IMG/VR virus record: IMGVR_UViG_3300003323_000185
Span: 1-52,756 of that record
Strand: one strand, 5' to 3'
Length of the DNA: 52,756 nt
Source of the DNA: a virus
Part shown: positions 43,721 through 49,508 of the stretch, piece by piece
Layout: every line of letters begins with the position of its first letter
Position numbering within the stretch: position 1 is the stretch's first letter
Notes under the pieces: generated by a model
What the model saw: only the letters and a program-made list of their open reading frames with translations
Told to the model about the DNA's origin: nothing
Databases searched by the model: none
Made by a program: the position numbers and the translations under genes

Positions 43721-43794
43721 TGGCGTATAGCTCAATTTGGCAGAGCTGTCGGCTGTTAACCGACCGGTTGCAGGTTCGAGTCCTGCTATGCCAG
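43721..43794 (+). tRNA. tRNA-Asn(GTT), first copy
   Basis: Anticodon stem GTCGG/CCGAC with loop CTGTTAA (GTT), T-arm GCAGG/CCTGC. U1-A72, G73, C74. The 10-bp spacer stem ends 4 nt upstream. Confidence 0.92.
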
Positions 43795-43965
43795 CGTAAC
43801 CGCCCGTCTCCCTCGTGGGTCGGGTTTACAAATAACCGTGAAGCATACATCTAAGGCGTGCCGGTCGTACCCCTGACCATGCTTGAAAGTATGTGGAGAA
43901 TACGCTTAGCGGCGTAAAATGTCCAAGAGTAAAGGGACGTGAGGACAGCGGTTTGTTTTAACATA
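43795..43965 (+). other. Structured spacer between tRNA-Asn and a tRNA-like relic
   Basis: No gene. CTAAGgCGT pairs with ACGCTTAG, enclosing GGTC/GACC and CATGC/GTATG as a three-way junction; CCCG/CGGG and TGTCC/GGACA lie on either side. Confidence 0.45.
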
Positions 43966-44033
43966 CAAGCATTTAGCTCAGTGGCAGAGCAGGTAGAACG
44001 CCAAGACCATGGTTCGATTCCATGATTGCTTGT
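43966..44033 (+). pseudogene. Degenerate tRNA-like sequence
   Basis: ACAAGCA/TGCTTGT can form an acceptor stem, GCTC/GAGC a D-stem and CATGG-TTCGATT-CCATG a T-arm. Only 16 nt separate the D and T arms, about 5 too few, no stable anticodon stem or U33 is seen, and two extra bases follow the T-arm. It looks like a tRNA that lost part of its anticodon/variable region. Confidence 0.5.
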
Positions 44034-44039
44034 ATTTAA

Positions 44040-44115
44040 TCCGGTAGGGTCACTGTTGGTAGTGTCGGATGACTGTTAATCATCTACCCCGTTGGTTCGA
44101 TTCCAGCTACCGGAG
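44040..44115 (+). tRNA. tRNA-Asn(GTT), second copy
   Basis: Acceptor TCCGGTA/TACCGGA, anticodon stem GATGA/TCATC with loop CTGTTAA (GTT), T-loop TTCGATT. G73, C74. Its sequence differs widely from the first Asn tRNA, so it is not a recent duplicate. Confidence 0.88.
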
Positions 44116-44117
44116 CT

Positions 44118-44248
44118 GGTGAAGTATTGGATGGTACGTAGGTTCGAATCCTACCTAAGGTATGGTACTTGCGGTTTGAGCCCGCTATATAAATTTTGAG
44201 TCAAATAGGGTAGCTCCCGCCTGCTGGTTCGAATCCAGCAACTTCACC
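44118..44248 (+). other. Composite tRNA-like element with three T-arm-like hairpins
   Basis: GGTGAAGT (44118-44125) pairs perfectly with ACTTCACC (44241-44248). Within lie GTAGG-TTCGAAT-CCTAC (44138-44154), GCGG-TTTGAGC-CCGC (44171-44185) and GCTGG-TTCGAAT-CCAGC (44223-44239). At 131 nt it is too long for one tRNA and too short for two. The middle hairpin could serve as an anticodon arm (TGA, Ser). Confidence 0.5.
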
Positions 44249-44256
44249 TTCAAGCT

Positions 44257-44286
44257 TGCGTTACCAACTCGCTGAATGGTACAATC
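44257..44286 (+). promoter_or_regulatory. Promoter before tRNA-Tyr
   Basis: TTGCGT, an 18-nt spacer and TACAAT near 44281-44286. The downstream leader folds as a long hairpin (CCTAAAT 44312-44318 with ATTTAGG 44340-44346, extended by CAAAC/GTTTG). Confidence 0.5.
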
Positions 44287-44379
44287 TGGTATAGCTCAAA
44301 CAGAGATAAGTCCTAAATTTCCGGCCGGAGTAAAAGAGCATTTAGGCACCGAAGTTTGTTCAGAGTCAGATCGCACAAT

Positions 44380-44462
44380 GGGGATATTGCAGATACGGCA
44401 GTCTGCACCTGACTGTAAATCAGGAGTCTTTGACTTTGGGGGTTCGAATCCCTCTATCCTCA
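44380..44462 (+). tRNA. tRNA-Tyr(GTA)
   Basis: 83 nt with the long variable arm expected for bacterial Tyr. Anticodon stem CCTGA/TCAGG, loop CTGTAAA (GTA), acceptor GGGGATA/TATCCTC, A73, C74. Confidence 0.92.
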
Positions 44463-44470
44463 CGCAGCGT

Positions 44471-44609
44471 TTGCTAGTTTGAAAGGTAAAACGTGAGCCC
44501 GTAAGCTTGCACCACGGCGTGGACGGGGCAGAAAATACTAGCTGAGATTTGGTAGGTCTCCTAGCCTTGAGCTAGTGGAATCGTAGGGTTCCGAATAAAC
44601 TACTAGCAA
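44471..44609 (+). ncRNA. Structured spacer closed by an 8-bp stem before tRNA-Phe
   Basis: TTGCTAGT (44471-44478) pairs perfectly with ACTAGCAA (44602-44609), ending 1 nt before tRNA-Phe. Inside, GCCCGT/ACGGGGC and CTAGC/GCTAG form hairpins. No gene is present. Confidence 0.5.
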
Positions 44610-44610
44610 T

Positions 44611-44682
44611 GGCCATATAGCTCAGTTGGAAGAGCAATCGGTTGAAGCCCGATGCGCCACGGTTCGATTCCGTGTGTGGCTA
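44611..44682 (+). tRNA. tRNA-Phe(GAA)
   Basis: Anticodon stem ATCGG/CCGAT, loop TTGAAGC (GAA), T-arm CACGG/CCGTG. G1.U72, A73, C74. Confidence 0.9.
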
Positions 44683-44684
44683 CG

Positions 44685-44712
44685 TTACAGGAAAAGACGA
44701 TCGCTTTATACT
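44685..44712 (+). promoter_or_regulatory. Promoter after tRNA-Phe
   Basis: TTACAG (44685-44690), 16 nt, TATACT (44707-44712). It would transcribe a leader with several hairpins (CCAGG/CCTGG, CGAC/GTCG, ACCGG/CCGGT, GGCAG/CTGCC), the gene at 44861 and tRNA-Asp. Confidence 0.5.
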
Positions 44713-44860
44713 GTAGGCAGAGATAAGCCATATTTTGACCAGGATCAACACCTGGCCCTGGCGACTCATGTCGGGGGACCGGTGTCTCAATTTATACAAT
44801 CCACCCCGGTGAAGGCAGGCCACCAGAAACTGCCGGGGTATCAAACAACCAAAGGAAATC

Positions 44861-45154
44861 ATGCAGCTAAAAACATATGATGCAAGAGTGGTTAAAGATA
44901 CAGACTTAGAAGATTTTCTTGAGGAAATTTATGGAGTTAGAGTTGATATCCAAGCAGGAGAATACAGCAATAATTCCTATATTGAATTTGAAGTAAGAGA
45001 TTTTGAAACTGTTGAAGGTTTTGATCTAGAAAAAGAAATAAATGACTGGATTAAATCTGGTGGTCCATACTTTGACGAAGAATTAATTGGTCTAGATTTA
45101 GCAAGAAAAAAGCTTCTACCAGAAGGAAAATATATAATTACCATCTGGTGGTAA
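44861..45154 (+). CDS. Hypothetical protein
   Basis: 97 residues with AAAGGAAATC before the ATG. Acidic, alternating strands and helices (DLEDFLEEIYGVRVDI) with KYIITIWW at the end. No family recognised. It lies between tRNA-Phe and tRNA-Asp. Confidence 0.6.
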   Translation: MQLKTYDARVVKDTDLEDFLEEIYGVRVDIQAGEYSNNSYIEFEVRDFETVEGFDLEKEINDWIKSGGPYFDEELIGLDLARKKLLPEGKYIITIWW

Positions 45155-45161
45155 ATGGAAT

Positions 45162-45235
45162 GGCCTTGTAACTCAGTTGGTTAGAGTGTCACCCTGTCAA
45201 GGTGGAAGTCGCGGGTTCAAGTCCCGTCAAGGTCG
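45162..45235 (+). tRNA. tRNA-Asp(GTC), first copy
   Basis: Anticodon stem TCACC/GGTGG, loop CTGTCAA (GTC), T-arm GCGGG/CCCGT, acceptor GGCCTTG/CAAGGTC, G73, C74. Confidence 0.92.
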
Positions 45236-45240
45236 CTTTA

Positions 45241-45249
45241 TGCTACAAT
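45241..45249 (+). promoter_or_regulatory. Extended -10 promoter feeding a leaderless gene
   Basis: TGC-TACAAT (45241-45249) is an extended -10 located right after tRNA-Asp. The ATG at 45256 lies 7 nt beyond the -10, at the expected transcription start. Confidence 0.55.
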
Positions 45250-45255
45250 AATAAA

Positions 45256-45474
45256 ATGCGTTTACTTGATACAGTTAGAGATAAGACTGGTGATCCAAAA
45301 GCATGGAAAAAGGTTCACTTGACTCTGACAGTGGTATGGGCATTGCTGGTCATTCCTACAGCTCTATTTTGGAATGAATCAGTTTTGTGGATTGGTTTAA
45401 TCAGTTGCTATGCCAATATGGTTGGACATTTTAGTGCTTGGCAAGCTAGCCGAGCAGAAGATAATGGATCTTAA
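45256..45474 (+). CDS. Small membrane protein, probably leaderless
   Basis: 72 residues from ATG 45256. A longer frame begins at 45202 but lies inside tRNA-Asp. Two hydrophobic segments at about 22-40 and 44-60 suggest a membrane hairpin, with a charged N-terminus. No ribosome site precedes the ATG. Family unknown. Confidence 0.6.
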   Translation: MRLLDTVRDKTGDPKAWKKVHLTLTVVWALLVIPTALFWNESVLWIGLISCYANMVGHFSAWQASRAEDNGS

Positions 45475-45523
45475 AGAAAGGGCTAGACGTTAAAAAGTCA
45501 GCGTGCTAGCATAAGTCACACAA

Positions 45524-45602
45524 CGCCCGTGGCACTGCGGTAGGAGTGGTGGCCTCCCTGTCAAGGAGGAAATTCAGGCGGGTTCGACCCCCGTACGGGT
45601 GA
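45524..45602 (+). tRNA. tRNA-Asp(GTC), second copy, atypical D-arm
   Basis: Anticodon stem CCTCC/GGAGG, loop CTGTCAA (GTC), T-arm GCGGG/CCCGT, acceptor CGCCCGT/ACGGGTG with A73 and C74. The D-arm region is oversized and lacks U8, and discriminator A is unusual for Asp. Confidence 0.68.
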
Positions 45603-45604
45603 CA

Positions 45605-45630
45605 AGGATATTGCAGGACAATATCCTTTT
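45605..45630 (+). terminator. Rho-independent terminator after the second tRNA-Asp
   Basis: Perfect 9-bp stem AGGATATTG/CAATATCCT (45605-45613 with 45619-45627), 5-nt loop, followed by TTTT. It starts 3 nt after the tRNA. Confidence 0.85.
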
Positions 45631-45639
45631 ATATATAAA
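45611..45639 (+). promoter_or_regulatory. Promoter-like site overlapping the terminator
   Basis: TTGCAG (45611-45616), 17 nt, TATAAA (45634-45639). The overlap repeats the stop-restart layout at 1080-1133. Confidence 0.4.
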
Positions 45640-45781
45640 AGATATATAACCTGGGAAAATAGGTCTGATCTTGACCCGAGTCAGATCTTGATAGTTTAAC
45701 CCTGATCTCCTTCCACAAGAGGACACGCATGGTACCGCAGGGAGGCTAGAGGTAAAAAGCTAGCTATCGGGTTTCCATAAT

Positions 45782-45867
45782 GGAGAGTTCGCATAATCTG
45801 GTATTGCAGCGGATTGCTAATCCGCCGGGCCTAAAAACCCTTGCAGGTTCAAATCCTGTACTCTCCG
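45782..45867 (+). tRNA. tRNA-Ser(GCT)
   Basis: 86 nt, class II, with the long variable arm of Ser. Anticodon stem GCGGA/TCCGC, loop TTGCTAA (GCT), acceptor GGAGAGT/ACTCTCC, G73, C74. Confidence 0.92.
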
Positions 45868-45890
45868 CAAACCAATCGCTCTGACGTAAA

Positions 45891-45971
45891 CAGTTGAGGG
45901 TTGGGTTCAACGTCGGATGCACGGCGGACAACTGAAAGTGTAGTATCCTGAGTATAAGAGTGGATAACTAC
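45891..45971 (+). ncRNA. Structured spacer hairpins between tRNA-Ser and tRNA-Thr
   Basis: CAGTTG/CAACTG (45891-45896 with 45929-45934), then GTAGTATCC with GGATaACTAC (45940-45948 with 45962-45971, one bulge), then GTATA/TATAC near 45994-46011. No gene seen between 45868 and 46036. Confidence 0.5.
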
Positions 45972-46036
45972 GGGAAGATTCCGGTATAGGGGCGCTTATA
46001 CTAACCTATTTTGAAGAAGGAATCATGCATCACAAT

Positions 46037-46111
46037 GCCACCATAGCTCCAATTTGGTAGAGCGGGTAACTTGTAATTACTTGGTTGAGGGTTCGAGTCC
46101 TTCTGGTGGCT
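46037..46111 (+). tRNA. tRNA-Thr(TGT)
   Basis: Anticodon stem GGTAA/TTACT, loop CTTGTAA (TGT), acceptor GCCACCA/TGGTGGC, T73, C74. The next gene starts immediately after C74. Confidence 0.88.
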
Positions 46112-46112
46112 C

Positions 46113-46274
46113 ATGGCAAAAAGTAGAAATCACGTAATCTATAATACGGATAAAGAAGTTTTAAAAAGGTTAAAAGAAGAATATGAAATGCTTGGTAGGT
46201 ATTGTACAATAAAAGGTGAAAGCCTGATTGTACATGCTCTTGATCCAAGGCACGGTAAAAAGGCTAAGAAATAG
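46113..46274 (+). CDS. Small basic protein starting directly after tRNA-Thr
   Basis: 53 residues (MAKSRNHVIYNTDKEVLKRL). The ATG follows the tRNA discriminator by a single C and has no ribosome site, since the upstream bases are tRNA. Maturation of the tRNA 3' end could release a leaderless mRNA. Basic, helical; family unknown. Confidence 0.58.
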   Translation: MAKSRNHVIYNTDKEVLKRLKEEYEMLGRYCTIKGESLIVHALDPRHGKKAKK

Positions 46275-46280
46275 CCGTAT

Positions 46281-46355
46281 GGTGGCCATGGTGTAAGTGG
46301 TATGCATAACTGACTGTGAATCAGTAGGACTTGAGTTCAACTCTCAGTGGTCACC
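46281..46355 (+). tRNA. tRNA-His(GTG)
   Basis: Anticodon stem ACTGA/TCAGT, loop CTGTGAA (GTG), acceptor GTGGCCA/TGGTCAC with the extra G at -1 (46281) opposite C73, as His tRNAs need. Confidence 0.9.
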
Positions 46356-46356
46356 C

Positions 46357-46384
46357 TTGACAGCTTAGTGGAACATGCTAAGCT
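46357..46384 (+). promoter_or_regulatory. Promoter directly after tRNA-His
   Basis: TTGACA (46357-46362), 16 nt, TAAGCT (46379-46384). It resembles those at 41693 and 43327 and would start about 23 nt before the next ATG. Confidence 0.65.
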
Positions 46385-46413
46385 ACTAGCAACAACGACG
46401 AACGGAGGCTGTA

Positions 46414-46611
46414 ATGTTTCAAACAGGTAATCTTAAGCCGGGAGAAATCTGCCCGGGAATGACTTGGGAGGCACATGCAGACTCCGTTGCTCGTTTTATG
46501 GATAGGCAAATGCATGAGCAATTCAATGTATCTAATCTAGATGCTCTGCGCCGGATTGTTCTAGAGGATATTGATGGAGATGACATTGCCGAGCTTGAGC
46601 AAAATTCTTAA
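46414..46611 (+). CDS. Hypothetical small protein
   Basis: 65 residues after CGGAGGCTGTA. Acidic with a helical C-terminal half (NLDALRRIVLEDIDGDDIAE). Function unknown. Confidence 0.6.
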   Translation: MFQTGNLKPGEICPGMTWEAHADSVARFMDRQMHEQFNVSNLDALRRIVLEDIDGDDIAELEQNS

Positions 46612-46612
46612 A

Positions 46613-46798
46613 ATGTGTGAGGATACTTGGGAAGAATTTCCTAACGATCCTGAGACTTGTCCTCACGATAATGTTCATCAAAAGATGTACTCGACAGTCT
46701 GTGATGACTGTGGTATCGTAGTCTCTTACCGAGAACGAAACATCTTTTATGCAAATAAAAATCCAGATGGAACACTAGACATAACTGGTCCGGCCTGA
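46613..46798 (+). CDS. Small zinc-ribbon protein
   Basis: 61 residues from ATG 46613, one base after the previous stop. CPHD and CDDC with nearby His could hold a zinc. The longer frame from 46571 shadows the previous gene. Function unknown. Confidence 0.55.
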   Translation: MCEDTWEEFPNDPETCPHDNVHQKMYSTVCDDCGIVVSYRERNIFYANKNPDGTLDITGPA

Positions 46799-46830
46799 TA
46801 GAATATCTAAGCAGGCCAACAAAATATCTG

Positions 46831-46922
46831 AATCCAGGGTAGGCGGAGATAAGCTCCTGGATTGGGTGGGGAATAAGCGCGCAAAGGATTCCCTGTCAAG
46901 CTAGGTGGGTGGGTACCTAGCT
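46831..46922 (+). ncRNA. Three strong hairpins before tRNA-Met
   Basis: AATCCAGG/CCTGGATT (46831-46838 with 46856-46863), GGGGAAT/ATTCCCT (46868-46874 with 46888-46894, one wobble) and AGCTAGGT/ACCTAGCT (46899-46906 with 46915-46922) follow one another. No gene is present. Confidence 0.6.
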
Positions 46923-46932
46923 CTCAAATCGG

Positions 46933-47006
46933 TGCGGGGTGTAGCAGTTAGGTAGCTTACTAGTCTCATAAGCTAGTGGTCGTCGGTTCAAATCCGGCCC
47001 CCGCTA
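46933..47006 (+). tRNA. tRNA-Met(CAT) or Ile2
   Basis: Anticodon stem CTAGT/GCTAG, loop CTCATAA (CAT), T-arm GTCGG/CCGGC. The acceptor pairs GCGGGG with CCCCGC-type bases but leaves U1.U72 unpaired; A73, C74. It lacks the three G-C pairs of an initiator anticodon stem. CAT could also be a lysidine-modified Ile tRNA. Confidence 0.8.
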
Positions 47007-47010
47007 CTAT

Positions 47011-47110
47011 TTAACTCGGTATCTAGATATATCTAGTTTAACTGAAAGCATGGCAGTAGGTTAAACAACATGAAAAGCTAGCCCTGAGGGGAAGCAATAT
47101 GCCGAGTTAA
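47011..47110 (+). ncRNA. Compact multibranch RNA closed by a perfect 9-bp stem
   Basis: TTAACTCGG (47011-47019) pairs with CCGAGTTAA (47102-47110). Inside are CTAGA/TCTAG with a TATA loop, GTTTAAC/GTTAAAC (47036-47042 with 47060-47066) and CCC/GGG near 47082-47090. It fills the gap between tRNA-Met and tRNA-Thr; no gene is present. Confidence 0.6.
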
Positions 47111-47121
47111 AACCATGCAAT

Positions 47122-47193
47122 TCCCGGTTGGTGACAATGGTAGCACATATCCTTGGTACGGATATAGCATGGGTTCGATTCCCATACTGGGAT
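47122..47193 (+). tRNA. tRNA-Thr(GGT)
   Basis: Anticodon stem TATCC/GGATA, loop TTGGTAC (GGT), T-arm ATGGG/CCCAT, acceptor TCCCGGT/ACTGGGA, T73, C74. Confidence 0.9.
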
Positions 47194-47213
47194 CAAAGCG
47201 CAAAGCGACGGCT

Positions 47214-47408
47214 GAGCGCTGGAAGTGACAGAAATGGCGCTGTGCAATGTTGGGTGTCAATGTACATCTGGGCGTGGCACTCTTGCAGGGGCAACCGCTG
47301 AGCAAGAGAGGTAGATTTTGTCAGCTACTGAAACGCTTGTGACAAAACAGATGGTTCTAGGTTACATGGCCACTATTGCAACCTAGTTGTGGGTATGGCA
47401 AATCCCAC
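47214..47408 (+). ncRNA. Chain of hairpins upstream of the macrodomain gene
   Basis: Helices in order: AGCGC/GCGCT (47215-47219 with 47237-47241), CTCTTGC/GCAAGAG (47280-47286 with 47302-47308), TTTTGTCA/TGACAAAA (47316-47323 with 47340-47347), CTAGGTT/AACCTAG (47357-47363 with 47380-47386), GTGGG/CCCAC (47389-47393 with 47404-47408). The three longest have loops of 15-16 nt. Confidence 0.55.
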
Positions 47409-47447
47409 CTTCCACTTTTACTAATAACTCCGAATCAAAGGAAAACA

Positions 47448-47906
47448 ATGATTACTTATTCTAATGGATCGATCTTTGATTGCGGAGCTACCGCAATCGT
47501 TAATGCGGTAAACTGTGTAGGCGTTATGGGCGCGGGACTGGCAAAGGCTTTTGCTGATAGGTACCCCCTAATGGACCTAGACTATATCGAGCAATGTAAG
47601 CTTGGATTACTGGAACCAGGTAAGGTTCATGCATATTATTCGAATCTAGATCCTGACGCACCACTTATTATTAATTTCCCTACAAAGGATGATTGGCGAA
47701 ACCCAAGCCAACTTGACTACATTGAATATGGTATGGAAGCATTGACCGATTTGGTTCGACGTTTTCGCATTGGATCAATTGGAATTCCTGCCCTTGGATG
47801 TGGTCTTGGTGGGTTGAAATGGGAAGATGTAAAGTCTATTATTGAGCGTCATGCCAGCCAACCTCCGGTAGATTGGGTTAATTGGATTCTCTTTCCACCC
47901 CAATAA
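47448..47906 (+). CDS. Macrodomain protein (ADP-ribose binding, DarG-like)
   Basis: 152 residues from ATG 47448, after AAAGGAAAACA; the frame open from 47376 is the structured RNA region. NAVNCVGVMGAGLAKAF near residues 18-34 and IPALGCGLGGLKWEDV near 112-127 are the ADP-ribose-binding loops, closest in appearance to DarG-type macrodomains that remove ADP-ribose from DNA. No DarT-like toxin is adjacent. It could undo host ADP-ribosylation defence or process ADP-ribose metabolites. Confidence 0.88.
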   Translation: MITYSNGSIFDCGATAIVNAVNCVGVMGAGLAKAFADRYPLMDLDYIEQCKLGLLEPGKVHAYYSNLDPDAPLIINFPTKDDWRNPSQLDYIEYGMEALTDLVRRFRIGSIGIPALGCGLGGLKWEDVKSIIERHASQPPVDWVNWILFPPQ

Positions 47907-47954
47907 TATTACTTTAAGTTAAGATGCAAAATGCAATCCTCCGTGGTAATATTA
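47904..47954 (+). other. 9-bp AT-rich hairpin at the macrodomain gene stop
   Basis: TAATATTAC (47904-47912, including the stop codon) pairs with GTAATATTA (47946-47954). There is no T-run, so it may protect the mRNA end or act as leader structure for the next gene. Confidence 0.5.
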
Positions 47955-47983
47955 AAATGCCACAAAGAAGGAGGGTTGTTTAA

Positions 47984-48415
47984 ATGACAGTTCCAGACAG
48001 CTCCCGCATTCTTCTGGCTATTAGAGATCTAGCAGATACCATGGTGTATAAAATAGAAACTCTTAAAGAAGAATTGTGGGAGGTGAAAATCAATATGGCA
48101 GATCTAAACCAGAGTGTTGCAGATCTTCAGACTGCTGTACAGGGTGTTTCTGACCGTGTTAATGCTCTTGTAGGTCCTCTACAGGAACAGATCGCTACTC
48201 TACAGTCAGCTCTTGAGACTGAGCGTCAGGCAGCGGCAGACCTTGCAGCGGCTGAAGACGCTGAGGATGTAGCACAGAACCAGGCTCTAGCAGATGCACA
48301 GGCAGCAACTGACGCTGCTCTTGCTGACGCTTCAAACTCAGCAGACAGCATCAATGCAGAAGTTCAGAAGCTTAATTCTGTAGCCGCACCAACCGAGCCA
48401 CCACGCGAGGGATGA
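47984..48415 (+). CDS. Coiled-coil protein
   Basis: 143 residues with AAGGAGGG before the ATG. Residues about 40-85 form heptads (LQTAVQGVSDRVNALVGPLQ) and 90-125 are Ala-rich helix, ending in a Pro-rich tail. GC-richer codons than the neighbours are noticeable. It may be a virion decoration, fibre or scaffold-like protein. Confidence 0.65.
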   Translation: MTVPDSSRILLAIRDLADTMVYKIETLKEELWEVKINMADLNQSVADLQTAVQGVSDRVNALVGPLQEQIATLQSALETERQAAADLAAAEDAEDVAQNQALADAQAATDAALADASNSADSINAEVQKLNSVAAPTEPPREG

Positions 48416-48478
48416 TCTAAACGTCGCGGTTGAGAAGCGCGAAAGCTGTTGTAAGTACCCATTGCAACGAAGCTTGAA

Positions 48479-48512
48479 GCCTGGTAGGGTCTAGGTACAG
48501 GTTCTACCAGGC
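48479..48512 (+). other. 9-bp leader hairpin before the next gene
   Basis: GCCTGGTAG (48479-48487) pairs perfectly with CTACCAGGC (48504-48512). There is no T-run; it stands about 20 nt before an ATG with a good ribosome site. Confidence 0.55.
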
Positions 48513-48531
48513 ATCTCTATTTGGAGGCATT

Positions 48532-48780
48532 ATGCACAAGTCAAAGACTAAGTGGATTTGCGTTGACTGTCCCCGAGACACCAAGTATGAACACTATTTC
48601 GTAAAAAATGAAGTTTGGTTTGGACTTGCCAAGATGCCTGAGTGTGGTATGCTTTGCGTGCAGTGCTTGGAGAGGCGCATTGGTCGGGAACTTTGTGCTG
48701 ATGACTTCACCGATGCACACATTAATAACCCAAAAAAAAACATGATGACTGATTTGCTTCGGTCGCGAATCATGTCTTGA
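48532..48780 (+). CDS. Small Cys-rich zinc-binding protein
   Basis: 82 residues after TTGGAGGCATT. CVDC near residue 10 and CGMLCVQC near 38-45 followed by LERRIGRELCADDF suggest a zinc fold seen in small actinophage proteins of unknown role. The basic C-terminus may touch nucleic acid. Confidence 0.62.
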   Translation: MHKSKTKWICVDCPRDTKYEHYFVKNEVWFGLAKMPECGMLCVQCLERRIGRELCADDFTDAHINNPKKNMMTDLLRSRIMS

Positions 48781-48783
48781 CAA

Positions 48784-48886
48784 GCCGCAAGGCTTACAGT
48801 AAGCTTAAGAACGAACGTGGTGGAAGCGATACCAGTTATACTGTACACAAGAAGCAATCGCAATGCTGGATAGGGGATGATTCCAG
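48784..48886 (+). other. Hairpin-rich spacer before tRNA-Lys(TTT)
   Basis: AAGCC-GCAA-GGCTT (GNRA tetraloop), GCGAT/ATCGC and CTGGA/TCCAG are visible; the last ends 5 nt before the tRNA. Confidence 0.5.
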
Positions 48887-48891
48887 TTTAA

Positions 48892-48963
48892 GCCTCCGTA
48901 GCTCAGAGGAAGAGCAGCTGCCTTTTAAGCAGCGGGTCGAGATATCGTAATTCTCCGGGGGTA
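48892..48963 (+). tRNA. tRNA-Lys(TTT) with noncanonical T-loop
   Basis: Anticodon stem GCTGC/GCAGC, loop CTTTTAA (TTT), acceptor GCCTCCG/CGGGGGT with G1.U72, A73, C74. The T-arm GAGAT-ATCGTAA-TTCTC lacks the TTC motif. Position 54 is A and 58 is T, a swap of the usual T54-A58 pair. Confidence 0.75.
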
Positions 48964-49292
48964 CTTTTAATGTAGTTCAAGTGAATCTTGCAGCAATTAC
49001 AGTAAAATTTAATCGAAACCGTTAATTGAACGGTGAGCAAAAACATTATGAGTAATTATTGGTATCAATCGCATAGGCTATAGAACGGAGTTGGGTTAAA
49101 CCCCCAACAGGTCAATAAATGAAAGTAATGCCAGTAGCAAGCTTAGTAGGTTAACGCTAGTAAATTAAAAGAATAGGTTTTTGATGTAAGACCAGTGGAA
49201 GAACGCGGGCACAGCACATGCGATTAGGAGCCCGAAATGTGGGAGTCGAGCGCCACCATTAATTAAAACAACTACGGACAATAGGAGCTATT
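48964..49292 (+). other. Gene-free stretch after tRNA-Lys(TTT)
   Basis: 329 nt without a convincing gene; only two 11-codon frames. Hairpins ACCGTT/AACGGT, GTTGGG/CCCAAC and CGGGC/GCCCG are visible, but fewer closing stems than elsewhere. Confidence 0.4.
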
Positions 49293-49499
49293 ATGGCTGA
49301 AGAACTATGGGATGTAGATATTAAAAAGCGTCATGGAAATCCTGAAAAATATCTTAGCTGTGATACTAAAACAAAAGATAAGCATGTTAAGCGGAAAAAG
49401 AATAATTCCGATATTGTCAGCGTAGACGTTAAGCCAGGAGCCGATTATTACGAATATGGCGGAAATAAAAAGAAGCTAAAAATGCGTCGAGTTCGTTAA
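49293..49499 (+). CDS. Small basic protein
   Basis: 68 residues after TAGGAGCTATT. Lys-rich with several Asp and Tyr (PGADYYEYGGNKKKL). Family unknown; resembles other charged short proteins of this region. Confidence 0.55.
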   Translation: MAEELWDVDIKKRHGNPEKYLSCDTKTKDKHVKRKKNNSDIVSVDVKPGADYYEYGGNKKKLKMRRVR

Positions 49500-49508
49500 G
49501 AGGTAATT

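Noticed and set aside
44276-44880. Forward open frames across tRNA-Tyr and tRNA-Phe
   Set aside because: They read through tRNA and spacer sequence and have no protein-like character.
45202-45255. Upstream extension of the small membrane protein gene
   Set aside because: The extra codons lie inside tRNA-Asp; the ATG at 45256 fits the extended -10 site.
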